This document shows positions 33,102 to 44,200 of a stretch of DNA of 64,000 nt, one piece after another. The position numbers and the translations under genes are program-made. The notes under the pieces were generated by a model, which was not told where the DNA came from, did no database searches, and was given only the letters and a program-made list of their open reading frames with translations. Where the stretch lies: contig JAQVYY010000007.1 of the NCBI GenBank assembly GCA_028708425.1, positions 33,165-97,164 on the forward strand, read 5' to 3'. Numbering within the stretch: the first letter of the stretch is position 1; every line of letters begins with the position of its first letter. This DNA comes from Bacteroidales bacterium (lineage in GTDB: Bacteria; Bacteroidota; Bacteroidia; Bacteroidales; Tenuifilaceae).

Positions 33102-33500
33102 ATGAAAAAGGATATTACAATAGATTCTGCACTTGACAATATTGCACTTGTTGAGAAGCTAGTCGATGAGGTTTCTGAACAGTGCAACCTATCATCCGAT
33201 TTGTATGGTAAAATACTGATAGCTACCATCGAAGCGGTAAATAACTCTATTGTTCATGGAAATAAATTTATTTTAAGCAAAAAGGTACATGTAGGCTTTC
33301 AAATAACCGATTCTACGATACATATTTATGTTAAAGATGAGGGAGACGGTTTTAATTACCTTAATATTCCCGACCCTACCCGACCAGAAAATTTAGAAAA
33401 TGTTTCAGGACGGGGCGTATTTCTTATGCGCAATTTATCCGATAGCATCGAGTTTGACAATCACGGTTCTGCAGTAGTGCTAACTTTTCATATCAAGTAG
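33102..33500 (+). CDS. RsbW-like anti-sigma factor / HATPase_c protein
   Basis: IATIEAVNNSIVHGNK...VKDEGDGFNY...GRGVFLMRNLSDSI. Confidence 0.88.
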   Translation: MKKDITIDSALDNIALVEKLVDEVSEQCNLSSDLYGKILIATIEAVNNSIVHGNKFILSKKVHVGFQITDSTIHIYVKDEGDGFNYLNIPDPTRPENLENVSGRGVFLMRNLSDSIEFDNHGSAVVLTFHIK

Positions 33501-33502
33501 TA

Positions 33503-33928
33503 GTGGCTATTTTTTTTCATACGGTCGATTTAAATTTCACATTACCACATAAGAGAGTTTATAAAAAGTGGATTTCAGATACAATCCAATCAGCTGGATA
33601 TAAAGTAGGTGATATAAGTTACATTTTTTGCTCTGAACGGGAAATATTAAAAGTGAATAAACAGTATTTAAACCACAATTATTATACTGATATTATTACC
33701 TTTCCATATGTAGAGAACCGTGTTATTTCAGCTGATATATATATATCTATTCCCACCGTCAGGTATAACGCAGAAAAATATAGGCAAACCTTCACTCAGG
33801 AGTTAAGTAGAGTTATTATACACGGTATTTTGCATATGATAGGATATAATGATTTTACTTCCGAAGAGAAGCATAAAATGCTTGAGGCCGAAAATAGATG
33901 CCTAAACGAGCTTAATTCTTTTTTGTAA
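33503..33928 (+). CDS. ybeY: Endoribonuclease YbeY
   Basis: YTDIITFPY...[18 protein letters not shown] zinc motif. Confidence 0.95.
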   Translation: MAIFFHTVDLNFTLPHKRVYKKWISDTIQSAGYKVGDISYIFCSEREILKVNKQYLNHNYYTDIITFPYVENRVISADIYISIPTVRYNAEKYRQTFTQELSRVIIHGILHMIGYNDFTSEEKHKMLEAENRCLNELNSFL

Positions 33929-33929
33929 T

Positions 33930-35792
33930 ATGTTACAAGCATTCGACGTTATTGTTGTAGGAGCTGGTCATGCTGGCTGCGAAGCCGCTGCCGCTGCTGC
34001 CCGGCTCAATGCACGTGTACTTTTGGTTTCCATGGATTTGTCCAAAGTAGCTCAGATGAGTTGTAACCCTTCTATAGGCGGTGTAGCGAAAGGTCAAATT
34101 GTTAGAGAAATTGACGCTCTGGGTGGATTTTCAGCCTATGTATCTGATATTTCTACCATTCAATTTCGAATGCTAAATAGATCAAAAGGGCCCGCTATGT
34201 GGAGTCCCAGAGCTCAATGCGATAGGATGGTTTTTTCTAAAACATGGCGCGACATACTTGAAACAATACCTAATCTTTTCCTGTGGCAGGACGATGTAAT
34301 AGAGCTTATATTCGACGGAAATAGTGTGGTCGGAATCAAAACCGCCCAAGGAATTATAGTCGAATCAAAAACAGTTATTTTAACCAACGGCACATTTTTA
34401 GCCGGCCTTATCCATATAGGCAATGTAAACTTTGAGGGTGGTAGAGTAGGAGAAGCTTCTTCGAATGGCATTTCGCAGCAACTACTAGATTTTGGTTTTC
34501 AGGTAGGACGAATGAAAACTGGTACTCCTGTGCGCATTGATGGTCGTACAGTTGATTATTCTAAATTTATAGAACAACCCGGTGAGGAGGAGGAAAGGTA
34601 TTTTTCCTACTACTCACAACCAAAAAGCACGCTTAAGCAGCGAAGTTGTTACATTGCCCATACTTCGGAAAAAGCACACGGTATTTTAAAAACAGGCTTT
34701 GATCAAAGTCCCCTTTTTTCAGGCACAATACAAGGAATAGGCCCAAGGTACTGTCCCAGTATTGAGGACAAGTTACGCACGTTTTCCGATAAAAAATCGC
34801 ATCAACTTTTTTTAGAACCCGAAGGCGAAACTACCTACGAAATGTATCTTAACGGGTTCAGTTCTTCCTTACCTTCCAATATACAGTACGAGGCTCTTAA
34901 AACCGTAGAGGGTTTCGAAAATGCGCATATACTTCGTCCTGGGTATGCAATAGAGTACGATTATTTTCCACCTACGCAGCTTTATCATACCCTTGAAACC
35001 AAACTCGTAAAAGGGCTATATTTTGCGGGTCAAATTAACGGCACAACCGGATACGAGGAGGCAGCAGCGCAGGGATTGCTTGCAGGAATAAACGCAGCAC
35101 ACCAGGTAAATGGAAAGCAACAAATAGTGCTTACCCGGGACCAAGCCTATATTGGTGTACTTATCGACGATATTATTAATAAAGGTGTCGACGAACCCTA
35201 CCGTATGTTTACCAGTAGAGCAGAATATCGAGTGCTACTTAGGCAAGATAATGCCGACGAGCGATTGCTTCCTTTAGGCTATGAAATCGGTTTGGTAGAT
35301 GAACCTATATTTAAACAATTTCAACAGAAGTATACTACAATTAGTAAACTAATCGATTTCTGCAAAGCACAAAGCGTTAAACCCGATATTGTAAACCCAT
35401 ACCTTGAGTCGATTAGCTCCGCTCCAATCAAACAATCAAAAAAACTTTACGATATTGTATTGCGCCCCGAATCGTCTCTTGGAACTTTACTTGAACTGTT
35501 CCCAACCCAACTAGTAGGGCTTCAACTAACATCGGATATAGTAGAATCGGTAGAGATTCGAATTAAGTACGGAGGATATATCGAGAGGGAGAAACAGGTT
35601 GCTGAAAAAATGCAGCGCTTAAACTATGTGTCAATTCAACCCGATTTTGATTACCATAGCCTAAAATCTTTAAGTACCGAAGCGCGTCAAAAGTTGTCAA
35701 CATTACGCCCAAAAACCATCGGGCAGGCAAGTAGGATTCCTGGCGTCTCTCCAAGCGACATAAATGTGCTTTTAGTTTACTTCGGAAGGTAG
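33930..35792 (+). CDS. mnmG: tRNA uridine-5-carboxymethylaminomethyl modification enzyme MnmG/GidA
   Basis: [28 protein letters not shown]...[21 protein letters not shown]...[17 protein letters not shown]. Confidence 0.98.
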   Translation: MLQAFDVIVVGAGHAGCEAAAAAARLNARVLLVSMDLSKVAQMSCNPSIGGVAKGQIVREIDALGGFSAYVSDISTIQFRMLNRSKGPAMWSPRAQCDRMVFSKTWRDILETIPNLFLWQDDVIELIFDGNSVVGIKTAQGIIVESKTVILTNGTFLAGLIHIGNVNFEGGRVGEASSNGISQQLLDFGFQVGRMKTGTPVRIDGRTVDYSKFIEQPGEEEERYFSYYSQPKSTLKQRSCYIAHTSEKAHGILKTGFDQSPLFSGTIQGIGPRYCPSIEDKLRTFSDKKSHQLFLEPEGETTYEMYLNGFSSSLPSNIQYEALKTVEGFENAHILRPGYAIEYDYFPPTQLYHTLETKLVKGLYFAGQINGTTGYEEAAAQGLLAGINAAHQVNGKQQIVLTRDQAYIGVLIDDIINKGVDEPYRMFTSRAEYRVLLRQDNADERLLPLGYEIGLVDEPIFKQFQQKYTTISKLIDFCKAQSVKPDIVNPYLESISSAPIKQSKKLYDIVLRPESSLGTLLELFPTQLVGLQLTSDIVESVEIRIKYGGYIEREKQVAEKMQRLNYVSIQPDFDYHSLKSLSTEARQKLSTLRPKTIGQASRIPGVSPSDINVLLVYFGR

Positions 35793-35793
35793 T

Positions 35794-35809
35794 TGTTCCA
35801 CGTGGAACA
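35794..35809. promoter_or_regulatory. parS-like palindrome (putative ParB binding site) 1
   Basis: TGTTCCACGTGGAACA, perfect palindrome within an 18-bp palindrome (35793-35810), just after the mnmG stop. Confidence 0.8.
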
Positions 35810-35892
35810 ATTTTAAGACCCATTTACTCAAAAACATCCAGGACGTTTTGCCCCACATTTTTCAAATTATAACCAGCAAAAATTTCTTTAGC

Positions 35893-36034
35893 CCAGATAA
35901 ATCATCAAATTTATTATAGATGTATGAAAAAACCGTTTACCCGACTTAGTTAAGCCCAATTCTGGGTAACAAAAATGGTTTTGAAGCTTAGCAGCTGCCT
36001 TGGACAGCAATTGTCGACCGAACATTTGTGGTTG
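35893..36034 (+). repeat. Dispersed 148-bp palindromic element, copy 2 (degenerate)
   Basis: atcatcaaatttattatagatg...cgacttagttaagcccaattctgggtaacaaaaatggtt...gctgccttggacagcaatt aligns with the other copies. Confidence 0.75.
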
Positions 36035-36051
36035 AGTTTTTTGATCCAATA

Positions 36052-36067
36052 TGTTCCACGTGGAACA
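36052..36067. promoter_or_regulatory. parS-like palindrome (putative ParB binding site) 2
   Basis: TGTTCCACGTGGAACA, identical to site 1, inside an 18-bp palindrome (36051-36068). Confidence 0.8.
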
Positions 36068-36107
36068 TTAGCCTTAATCAATTTTATGGTAAAAAATTAT
36101 TTGTTTT

Positions 36108-37745
36108 ATGAAGAGAGAAAAAATTATAGAGGGAGTTATAGTGCGCCCTCAAAGCAGAGAAAAGTTTGGGGCTCGTATTGTGGTCGCTGGACAGCATATT
36201 AAAAGTATAGTGAAAGACAGCACTATAAAAGCCCCCTTTATCTTACCTGGTTTTATCGATTCGCATTTGCATATAGAGAGCTCAATGCTTATTCCAAGTA
36301 GATTTGCCGAGATGGCAGTAAAACATGGAACGGTTGCGGTGGTTACAGATCCGCACGAGGTGGCAAACGTGGCGGGCGTTGAAGGGATACGTTTTATGGT
36401 TGAAGATTCAAAGACCGTACCTCTTAAGTTTTTCTTTGGTGTTCCCTCGTGTGTTCCAGCAACACCCCTCGAGAAAAGTGGAGCCACAATTGATCACCAG
36501 CAGGTGTACGAACTTCTATCAGAGCCCGATTTTCACTTTTTAGCCGAAATGATGAACTTTCCAGGTGTTATTAATAACGATAGGGATGTAGTAATGAAGC
36601 TTGATGCCGCCAAAAAACTTAAAAAGCCTGTCGATGGCCACGCCCCTGGGTTTACAGGCGAGGATTTAAAAAAGTATGTGGCTGCAGGGATTTCTACAGA
36701 CCACGAGTGTAGTAGTATCGATGAAGCGCTTGAGAGAATAAATTTTGGCCAAATTATTCAAATACGAGAGGGAAGCGCTGCGCGCAATTTTTCGTCGCTC
36801 GCGCCATTAATTGCCCAGCACCCAGAATCGCTAATGTTTTGCACAGACGATAGTCATCCAGACTTTCTAGAGCTAGGGCATATAAATAAGATTGTAGCTC
36901 GTGCAGTTGCCAAAGGCTACGATTTATTCGATGTTTTAAATATTGCTACACAGATTCCCCAAAAACACTATGGTTTCAGTTTGGGAAAGCTTGAGGTAAA
37001 TGATCTGGCCGATTTTATTATTGTAGATAATTTACAGGATTTTAATGTACTTCAAACCTATATTGATGGGAGCAGTGTTTATCGTAACAAAAACATAACC
37101 TTTAATTTACAGGATGTACCTAAACCAAATTACCAGTTCCGAACAGCTACTCCTAGTATAGACGATTTACGAGTAGTTGTACAAGGTAATACGATGAACG
37201 TAATAGAAGTATTCCCTGATGAGCTAATTACTAATTGGGTCAAATATCCTGTGTGCCAAAACTGTGGGCAGGAGATAAATTCAATGCTAAACGAGGATAT
37301 TATTAAAATAGTTTTGTTAAATAGGTACGAGAATACCGTACCCGTGGTGGGCTTTATCAAGGGTTTTAATTTAAAGAGGGGTGCTATAGCAGCCAGCATT
37401 GCTCATGATAGTCACCATATTTTGGCAATTGGTGCCAATGACGAAAGCCTTGTATCGACGCTAAAGTGGATTGTTTCGCATAGAGGGGGAATTTGTTTTG
37501 CCGAAAACTCTGTTGTTGATGGTATACCTTTGCCGTACTTCGGTTTAATGACCGATAGCAATGGGCAAGACGTGAGCACTACCTATAAAAAATTAAATGC
37601 ATCAATATCAAAAGCGGGTTCAAAACTTAATGCCCCTTTTATGACAGCATCATTTATGGCTCTTACCGTCATCCCCTTTCTAAAAATCAATCATAATGGT
37701 CTTTTTGACGTGAATAAATTCATATCAGTACCTTTGTTTAACTAA
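36108..37745 (+). CDS. ade: Adenine deaminase
   Basis: LPGFIDSHLHIESSMLIPSRFAEMAVKHGTVAVVTDPHEVANVAG; GFIKGFNLKRGAIAASIAHDSHHILAIG. Confidence 0.96.
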   Translation: MKREKIIEGVIVRPQSREKFGARIVVAGQHIKSIVKDSTIKAPFILPGFIDSHLHIESSMLIPSRFAEMAVKHGTVAVVTDPHEVANVAGVEGIRFMVEDSKTVPLKFFFGVPSCVPATPLEKSGATIDHQQVYELLSEPDFHFLAEMMNFPGVINNDRDVVMKLDAAKKLKKPVDGHAPGFTGEDLKKYVAAGISTDHECSSIDEALERINFGQIIQIREGSAARNFSSLAPLIAQHPESLMFCTDDSHPDFLELGHINKIVARAVAKGYDLFDVLNIATQIPQKHYGFSLGKLEVNDLADFIIVDNLQDFNVLQTYIDGSSVYRNKNITFNLQDVPKPNYQFRTATPSIDDLRVVVQGNTMNVIEVFPDELITNWVKYPVCQNCGQEINSMLNEDIIKIVLLNRYENTVPVVGFIKGFNLKRGAIAASIAHDSHHILAIGANDESLVSTLKWIVSHRGGICFAENSVVDGIPLPYFGLMTDSNGQDVSTTYKKLNASISKAGSKLNAPFMTASFMALTVIPFLKINHNGLFDVNKFISVPLFN

Positions 37746-37750
37746 TTTTT

Positions 37751-37758
37751 TATATTTG
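37751..37758 (+). promoter_or_regulatory. -7 element TATATTTG upstream of the PiT gene
   Basis: Matches TAnnTTTG 27 bp before the start codon. Confidence 0.45.
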
Positions 37759-37784
37759 TGCTTTGGTAATTTAAAAACCCACAA

Positions 37785-38804
37785 ATGTTAGTTCCCTTTT
37801 TATTGGGTATGTTTCTTGCAATTAATATGGGTGGTAGCGGAACCGCTCCATCATTTTCTGCAGCCTATGGTGCAAACGTAATACGAAAAAGTTTAATTCC
37901 TGGTTTATTTGGTGTAATGGTCTTTTTAGGAGCGACTCTAGCAGGAGGTAATACAGCAACCACTCTTGGTAAAGGCATTATAAATCCCAATCAGATGAAT
38001 AGCGTACTTGTTGCTGTGGTGTTCTTTTCAGTAGCTATATCCTTACTAATTGCAAATATTTCTGGTATTCCTCAATCAACAAGCCAATCCACCGTATGTG
38101 CACTGGTTGCTCCAACTGTCTATTTTCGTACGTTTAATTCAGAAAAACTTTTTTTAGAGATTTTACCTACCTGGTTTATACTCCCCTTAATATCGTTTGT
38201 GCTTAGCTTTATTGTGGGTAAGTACATCTATACACCCCTTCGTCGGAGAGGATACACCATTTCATCTAAAGTCAACAATAGTTATCTTTTAAAAGGGGTA
38301 TTAGTAATCCTTTCCTTATACGTAGCTTTTGCCATTGGAGCCAACAATGTTGCCAATGCAACAGGCCCACTAATACAGATGACCATAAATTTTTTCGAGC
38401 TGGAGCCAGGTAAATATGATTGGTTTATTTCAAAGTTTTCTATTCTTATAATCGCTCCCTGTTTTGCAATTGGAAGTTCAATTTTTGGAAAAAAAATTAT
38501 GAATAATACAGGGAAAGAAATAATTCTTTTTGGACGAATAGAGGCTGCTATTATTGCATTTATTTCAGCCTCTCTTTTACTTTGCGCATCACTTATTAAA
38601 GGAATTCCAACATCACTTGTTCAGCTAAATGTTGCTGCTATAATTGGCATAGGAATAGCAAAGTTAGGTGTAAAAAATATATTTCTTAAAACGAAAGTTC
38701 GAAATTTTTTCTTCATGTGGCTTATTGCACCTATTATTTCTTTTTGCACCTCGTTATTTTTAGTTTTTTTGGTGGATAAGTACCAAATCCTCTATTTATT
38801 CTAA
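37785..38804 (+). CDS. PiT-family inorganic phosphate transporter
   Basis: NMGGSGTAPSFSAAYGANVI...GIPQSTSQSTVCALV...AFAIGANNVANATGPL. Confidence 0.92.
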   Translation: MLVPFLLGMFLAINMGGSGTAPSFSAAYGANVIRKSLIPGLFGVMVFLGATLAGGNTATTLGKGIINPNQMNSVLVAVVFFSVAISLLIANISGIPQSTSQSTVCALVAPTVYFRTFNSEKLFLEILPTWFILPLISFVLSFIVGKYIYTPLRRRGYTISSKVNNSYLLKGVLVILSLYVAFAIGANNVANATGPLIQMTINFFELEPGKYDWFISKFSILIIAPCFAIGSSIFGKKIMNNTGKEIILFGRIEAAIIAFISASLLLCASLIKGIPTSLVQLNVAAIIGIGIAKLGVKNIFLKTKVRNFFFMWLIAPIISFCTSLFLVFLVDKYQILYLF

Positions 38805-38810
38805 AATGCT

Positions 38811-40610
38811 GTGAGTCAATTAATTAACAATCTTATAAAGTTCTTACCTCATCAGCCTGGAGTTTACCAATTCTTAAACAAACAGGGTGAAGTAATCTAT
38901 GTTGGTAAAGCAAAAGACCTAAAAAAGCGGGTTTCATCGTACTTTAATCGTAATCGGTATGAGAGTGCCAAACTTAGAGTGTTGGTCTCTAAGGTTACTA
39001 ATATCAAGCACATTATTGTTGAAACTGAAAGTGACGCTTTACTTTTAGAGAACAATCTTATAAAAAAACTTAAGCCTCGCTATAATATCCTTTTAAAAGA
39101 CGATAAAACATACCCATGGATATGCATTAAAAACGAGACTTTCCCCAGAGTTTTTTCAACCCGTAGGGTATCACACGACGGAAGCAGGTATTTTGGTCCC
39201 TACACTTCGGTTGTATTAATGAAAACAATACTTGAGCTTATTAATTCGTTGTACCCTTTACGCACGTGTAACCTTTCGCTTACTTACGATAATATTGAAA
39301 AGCAGAGGTTTAAACCTTGTCTCGAATACCAAATAGGCAATTGCCTAGCACCGTGTGTGGGATATCAGTCGGAAGAAGATTACAACAAAAATATTGAATC
39401 AATAGTTCAAATACTATCGGGTAATATACAGTCTGTTAAGCGTATATTAATTCAGGAGATGAAAAATCAAGCAAAACTGTATGAGTTTGAAACGGCAAAT
39501 ATTTATAAACAAAAAATAGAGGCCCTTGAGCGCTACCAGGCTAAATCAACCATAGTTAATCCGAGGCTTAATAATCTAGATGTTTTTACTATCGTTAAGG
39601 AGAAAAATTTTGCTTGTGTAAATTTTATTAAGGTAGTAAAAGGCTCTGTTGTACAGTCTCATAATCTTGAACTTAAGCAAAAGTTAAACGAAACATCCTC
39701 CGATTTACTCTCCTTTGCCATAGCCGAAATAAGGCAACGGCTAGCCAGCAACTCTAAAGAGATTGTAGTACCATTTAAGCCCGAGTTTACCATTGCTAAC
39801 TGTAAGTATATTGTTCCAACAAGGGGCGATAAACACAAGCTTCTCCAGCTATCGCAAAGAAATGCTAAAGCCTATGTATTCGAAAAGCTGGCTAAGCAAG
39901 AATCTGCCAAAAGCACTGGTCATACGCAACGTATTCTGGAGCAGCTCAGGCGCGATTTTAAAACCCATACCCTTCCAACTCACATCGAATGCTTTGATAA
40001 TTCGAATCTGCAGGGAACTAATCCCGTATCGGCGTGTATTGTATTTAGGAACGCTAAACCCTCAAAGCGGGACTATCGTATATTTAATATTAAAACGGTT
40101 GAGGGGCCCAACGACTATGCAACCATGGTTGAAGTTTTGCGTCGTAGGTATAAGCGCTTGTTAAGCAGCAACCAATCTTTGCCTCAACTTATTATCATTG
40201 ACGGGGGCAAGGGGCAGCTTAGTGTGGCGTACTCCGTTTTACAGGAATTGGGTATACACCGGAAAGTAAGCATTATTGGTATTGCCGAGCGCCTAGAAGA
40301 GATATTCTTCCCCGGCGACCCTGTGCCCCTTTTTCTCGATAAAAATTCAGAATCCTTAAAGGTTATTCAAAACGCACGAAATGAGGCGCATAGGTTTAGT
40401 ATAACACATCACAGAAACTTGAGATCTAAACAAGCACTTAAATCGCAACTAACAGATATTAAAGGCATTGGCGAAAAATCTAGAGAAATTCTATTCCAAA
40501 AGTATAAAAGCTACGATTCTATTTCAAGGTTAAGTTTAAATGAATTTGTAGAAATACTTGGAGAAAAGAGAGGTAAACTGATATTCGATTATTTCAACTC
40601 TAAGCCTTAA
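38811..40610 (+). CDS. uvrC: Excinuclease ABC subunit C (GTG start)
   Basis: GIY-YIG: PGVYQFLNKQGEVIYVGKAKDLKKRVSSYF...IECFDNSNLQGTNPVSACIVF...LTDIKGIGEKS. Confidence 0.97.
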   Translation: MSQLINNLIKFLPHQPGVYQFLNKQGEVIYVGKAKDLKKRVSSYFNRNRYESAKLRVLVSKVTNIKHIIVETESDALLLENNLIKKLKPRYNILLKDDKTYPWICIKNETFPRVFSTRRVSHDGSRYFGPYTSVVLMKTILELINSLYPLRTCNLSLTYDNIEKQRFKPCLEYQIGNCLAPCVGYQSEEDYNKNIESIVQILSGNIQSVKRILIQEMKNQAKLYEFETANIYKQKIEALERYQAKSTIVNPRLNNLDVFTIVKEKNFACVNFIKVVKGSVVQSHNLELKQKLNETSSDLLSFAIAEIRQRLASNSKEIVVPFKPEFTIANCKYIVPTRGDKHKLLQLSQRNAKAYVFEKLAKQESAKSTGHTQRILEQLRRDFKTHTLPTHIECFDNSNLQGTNPVSACIVFRNAKPSKRDYRIFNIKTVEGPNDYATMVEVLRRRYKRLLSSNQSLPQLIIIDGGKGQLSVAYSVLQELGIHRKVSIIGIAERLEEIFFPGDPVPLFLDKNSESLKVIQNARNEAHRFSITHHRNLRSKQALKSQLTDIKGIGEKSREILFQKYKSYDSISRLSLNEFVEILGEKRGKLIFDYFNSKP

Positions 40611-40713
40611 TTCCCCCTTTCTTTTTTAATCTAACTTATTAGATCAATGTTTATCCTTTCGCTACGAATGTATCTGTTAAATAATAAGTGTCTTATTATT
40701 AGCAGATTGTGTT

Positions 40714-40862
40714 TGACTCATATTACTCATCAAATTTGTTAAGGATGAATGCAAATGGGGATTACCCCGACCTAGTCGAGCCCAATTTAGGGTATTAAAA
40801 TTGGTTGTGAGACCTAGTTGCGGTTGTACGCAGCAATTTTTTGGATAAGTAATTGGGATTAA
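40714..40862 (+). repeat. Dispersed 148-bp palindromic element, copy 3
   Basis: atattactcatcaaatttgttaaggatgaatgcaaatg...cgacctagtcgagcccaattta...aattgggattaa. Confidence 0.88.
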
Positions 40863-41021
40863 CAGTATTTGTCTACTCCTTTTCATCCACAATTCGGTTA
40901 ACTCAGGAACAATAAAAATATCAGATAATGTAATTTTCTTTCAATCAGCAATGTATATGAAAAGCGAATTTATTTTTATCCCCTATAGCAACAATTCCTA
41001 TTAAACTAGGCGGAAATTAAT

Positions 41022-41029
41022 TACATTTG
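41022..41029 (+). promoter_or_regulatory. -7 element TACATTTG directly upstream of repeat copy 4
   Basis: Matches TAnnTTTG; no clear -33 TTTG seen. Confidence 0.35.
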
Positions 41030-41037
41030 GCTCTATT

Positions 41038-41183
41038 AATCCGCCATATTCATCTTTTTTATTAAAGAAGAATGCAAATGCGGGTTACCCCGACCTACCC
41101 GACCCAATTTTGGGTGCCAAAATTGGGTGTTAGGCTTAGTTGCTGTTGGAGACAGCCGTTATTCGGATGAATAATTGGGGCTA
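41038..41183 (+). repeat. Dispersed 148-bp palindromic element, copy 4
   Basis: taatccgccatattcatc...CCCAATTTTGGgtgCCAAAATTGGG...ggatgaataattggggcta. Confidence 0.88.
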
Positions 41184-41216
41184 ATTCAAAAACCCTTAAT
41201 GTAAACTCTTTCTTTT

Positions 41217-44200
41217 GTGAAAACAATTTCTGTTGTTGATGGTAAAACAAAGCGTAACTTATATTTTATAGTAATATTACTGTACGTTATAATTTCCGTT
41301 TTTTTTATTATAAATTCTGAATACCAGCATCGTAAAGCGAAAAAAATTCTTGTTTCTCAGGCTATGCAGAACTCCTCATCTACAGTAGGTCGACGGGTTA
41401 ATAAAATTTCAACATCCCTTAAAATACCCATTCATATTGTAGAAAAAAGTAAGGAGTATGCCGAAGCAATCTCAACAAACGATACTTCGGTTATTCGCAA
41501 TGCTCTAAAACCACTTGTTACTAGCCTTGTAGAGCCACAAAACGCCTTTTTTGCTATTTATTCTGAAAATGGAGATCAACTTTTTAGCAATATTAAGCTA
41601 CCATTTTGTATTAATAATGAGCATAATTATCACATATCCCGCATGGTTGTTGATAGCATTTACACTTTCTTTTCCTGTTTTGGCACTTCTAACATGTACT
41701 ATGTTACCACAAGAACATTTTCTATTAATGGCTCTGTATATAATGTTTTTTCTGGGATTAAGGATACTGATGGTTTAAGACTCATTTCTGATAGGCCCAG
41801 AACATTACCTTTCATGGTTTTTCAGCATGAGGACAAGCCACGACGTATCGTTACCTACTATGGAGAGGATACAATAAAAGCTATTCTGAACAAGGTTGGA
41901 GATTTTAACAACAATACCTTAGAAAAACAGATCAAAATTGATGGAGACTACTATGTTCTGGCCGATGCAACGGGTTATTTTTTTTCGGATACTCCATCAT
42001 TATTTAACGTTCTATTTGCTATAAATATTTCTGAATATGCACAAACCTATAATCAGTATTTGCTACGGGTTTTTATATTTGTTTTCGGGTTTTTGTTTGT
42101 ATTACTTCTGACGGTTCACCTTTTATACAATAGAGTTATTAATGCCCTTTTAAAGCTAGAGAAAAAGCTTGAAATTGAGCTTATTGCTCGTACCCGCCAA
42201 GTAATTGACGATAACGAGCAGCTCAATCAAATTTTTAATGCAACGGCTAACGGTGTTCGCATAATCGACAAAAATTTTACGGTAATAAAGGTAAACGCTG
42301 CCTTTTGTAAACTAACAGGAATTAATGCCGAGGATATAGTGGGAGCGAAGTGTTACGAAAAATTTCCCAGTACTAGCTGCCATACATCATATTGTCCTTT
42401 AGAGCAAATCCAACAGCATGGTACCGATGTTGAAACGGTCGATATTCGTTATAACGCTTTAAACCAAAAAATTGTATACCAGTACATTGCCAAGCCTTTT
42501 CTAACAAAAAACGAACAGCTAATCGGGATAATTGAGGATTTTAAGGATGTTACCGAGTTATATAATGCCAAGGAATCCATAAAACAAACCCAGCAGCAAT
42601 TCGATTCATTACACAATGCTATGCCTGTGGGCGTTTTTATTCGCGATTTTGAGGGTAATATGTACTATCAAAACCCATATATGGATAATGCGTTTGGCCC
42701 CGTTTGCGATGGCCGCAAAAATGTAAGTTCTATCTACCCAAGCGGGGTTAACCGATTTTTTGAGGAGGATAAGATTGTTGATAAATACGGTTCGTTTGTG
42801 GGCGAAGAAAAACTTATTGATAATGATGGAGTTGAAAGAACCTATGTAACGCATAAGTTCAAATTTATTGGGGCCAACAAGCAGCTCTTAATTGGTGGTG
42901 TTACTATTGATATAACGAAACGTAAAAAGGCCGAGCATCATTCGTTTGTGCTAACGAAAGCCATAGTAAATTCACCCATAGGTGTTTTAATAACTTCACC
43001 TGAAGGAGTGGTTGAGTTCTTTAACCCTGAATTTGAAAAATACTACGGAAGGGCCAGCGAAAATATTATGGGCAATACCTTCCCGTATTGCTCCGAATCG
43101 GATAGTGGAACCCTTGCTAATATAGTTAAGCAAGCAAGGGGTGGGAATGTTTATCAGGGTGAGCTACAGATCGATTTATTTAGCGGCGTAGATAAGTGGT
43201 ATGCCCTGTCCGTTGCCCCCGTTTTTAATAGGGATGGGATTGTGGCCCACTTGGTTTTCACGTTCGACGATATAACGGAACGTAAGGAGTACGAAGCGAA
43301 AATCGTTATAGCTAAAGCTAAGGCAGAGGAGTCCGATAGGCTTAAAACGGCATTCCTCTCTAACCTGTCGCACGAAATTCGAACACCGCTCAATGCAATC
43401 CTCGGTTTTTCTTCGTTGCTAAGCGGATCCGATGTTTCGAATGATGAACGTGAAGAGATAGCCGAGCTCCTAGTAAACCATTCCAACGATTTGTTGGAAC
43501 TTATTAATGACTTGATTGATATCTCAGCCATCGAAACCAACCAGTTCGTTATTAAAAAGAAGGAGTGTCAGCTAAACAAGATGCTCACCAATACATTTAA
43601 TGATGTTATCACAAAGAATCGTTTCAGTAAAAAAAGCGATGTAAAAGTCCACATAAAGCTCGGTGTTTTAGAAGATAAGTTCACTGTTCTAACCGATGCT
43701 AAGAGATTGTCGCAAGTCGTAGATCACTTGTTGTCGAATGCTATTAAATTTACATCACAAGGTTTCGTCGAGCTAGGTTATACTTTTAAGGATGCTAATA
43801 ACCTCCTTTTTTATGTAATTGATACTGGCGTTGGTTTAACCTCTCGTGAGAAAAATATCATATTTAGCCCGTTCAGACAAGCCGACGATAGCATCACTAG
43901 GGGATTTAGCGGGATGGGTTTAGGCCTTGCAATATCCAAGCATATTGTAGAAAGATTGGGAGGGGAAATTTGGGTGGAAAGCACGAAGAGCCAGGGCTCA
44001 ACTTTTTATTTTACCATTCCCTATATTCCTATTAAAACCAAGTTTGATACCGTTGTTTTACCCTTTAAACAGAAGGAATCCTTTAATTGGGAAAATAAAA
44101 CAATTCTGGTTGCAGATGATATAGACTCGAACTACAAGTTTATTCAGATTTTGTTAAAACCTACCGGAGCAAAACTGTTGTGGGCTAAAAATGGACAGGA

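Noticed and set aside
40677-40892. 71-aa minus-strand ORF
   Set aside because: Falls across repeat copy 3; judged spurious.
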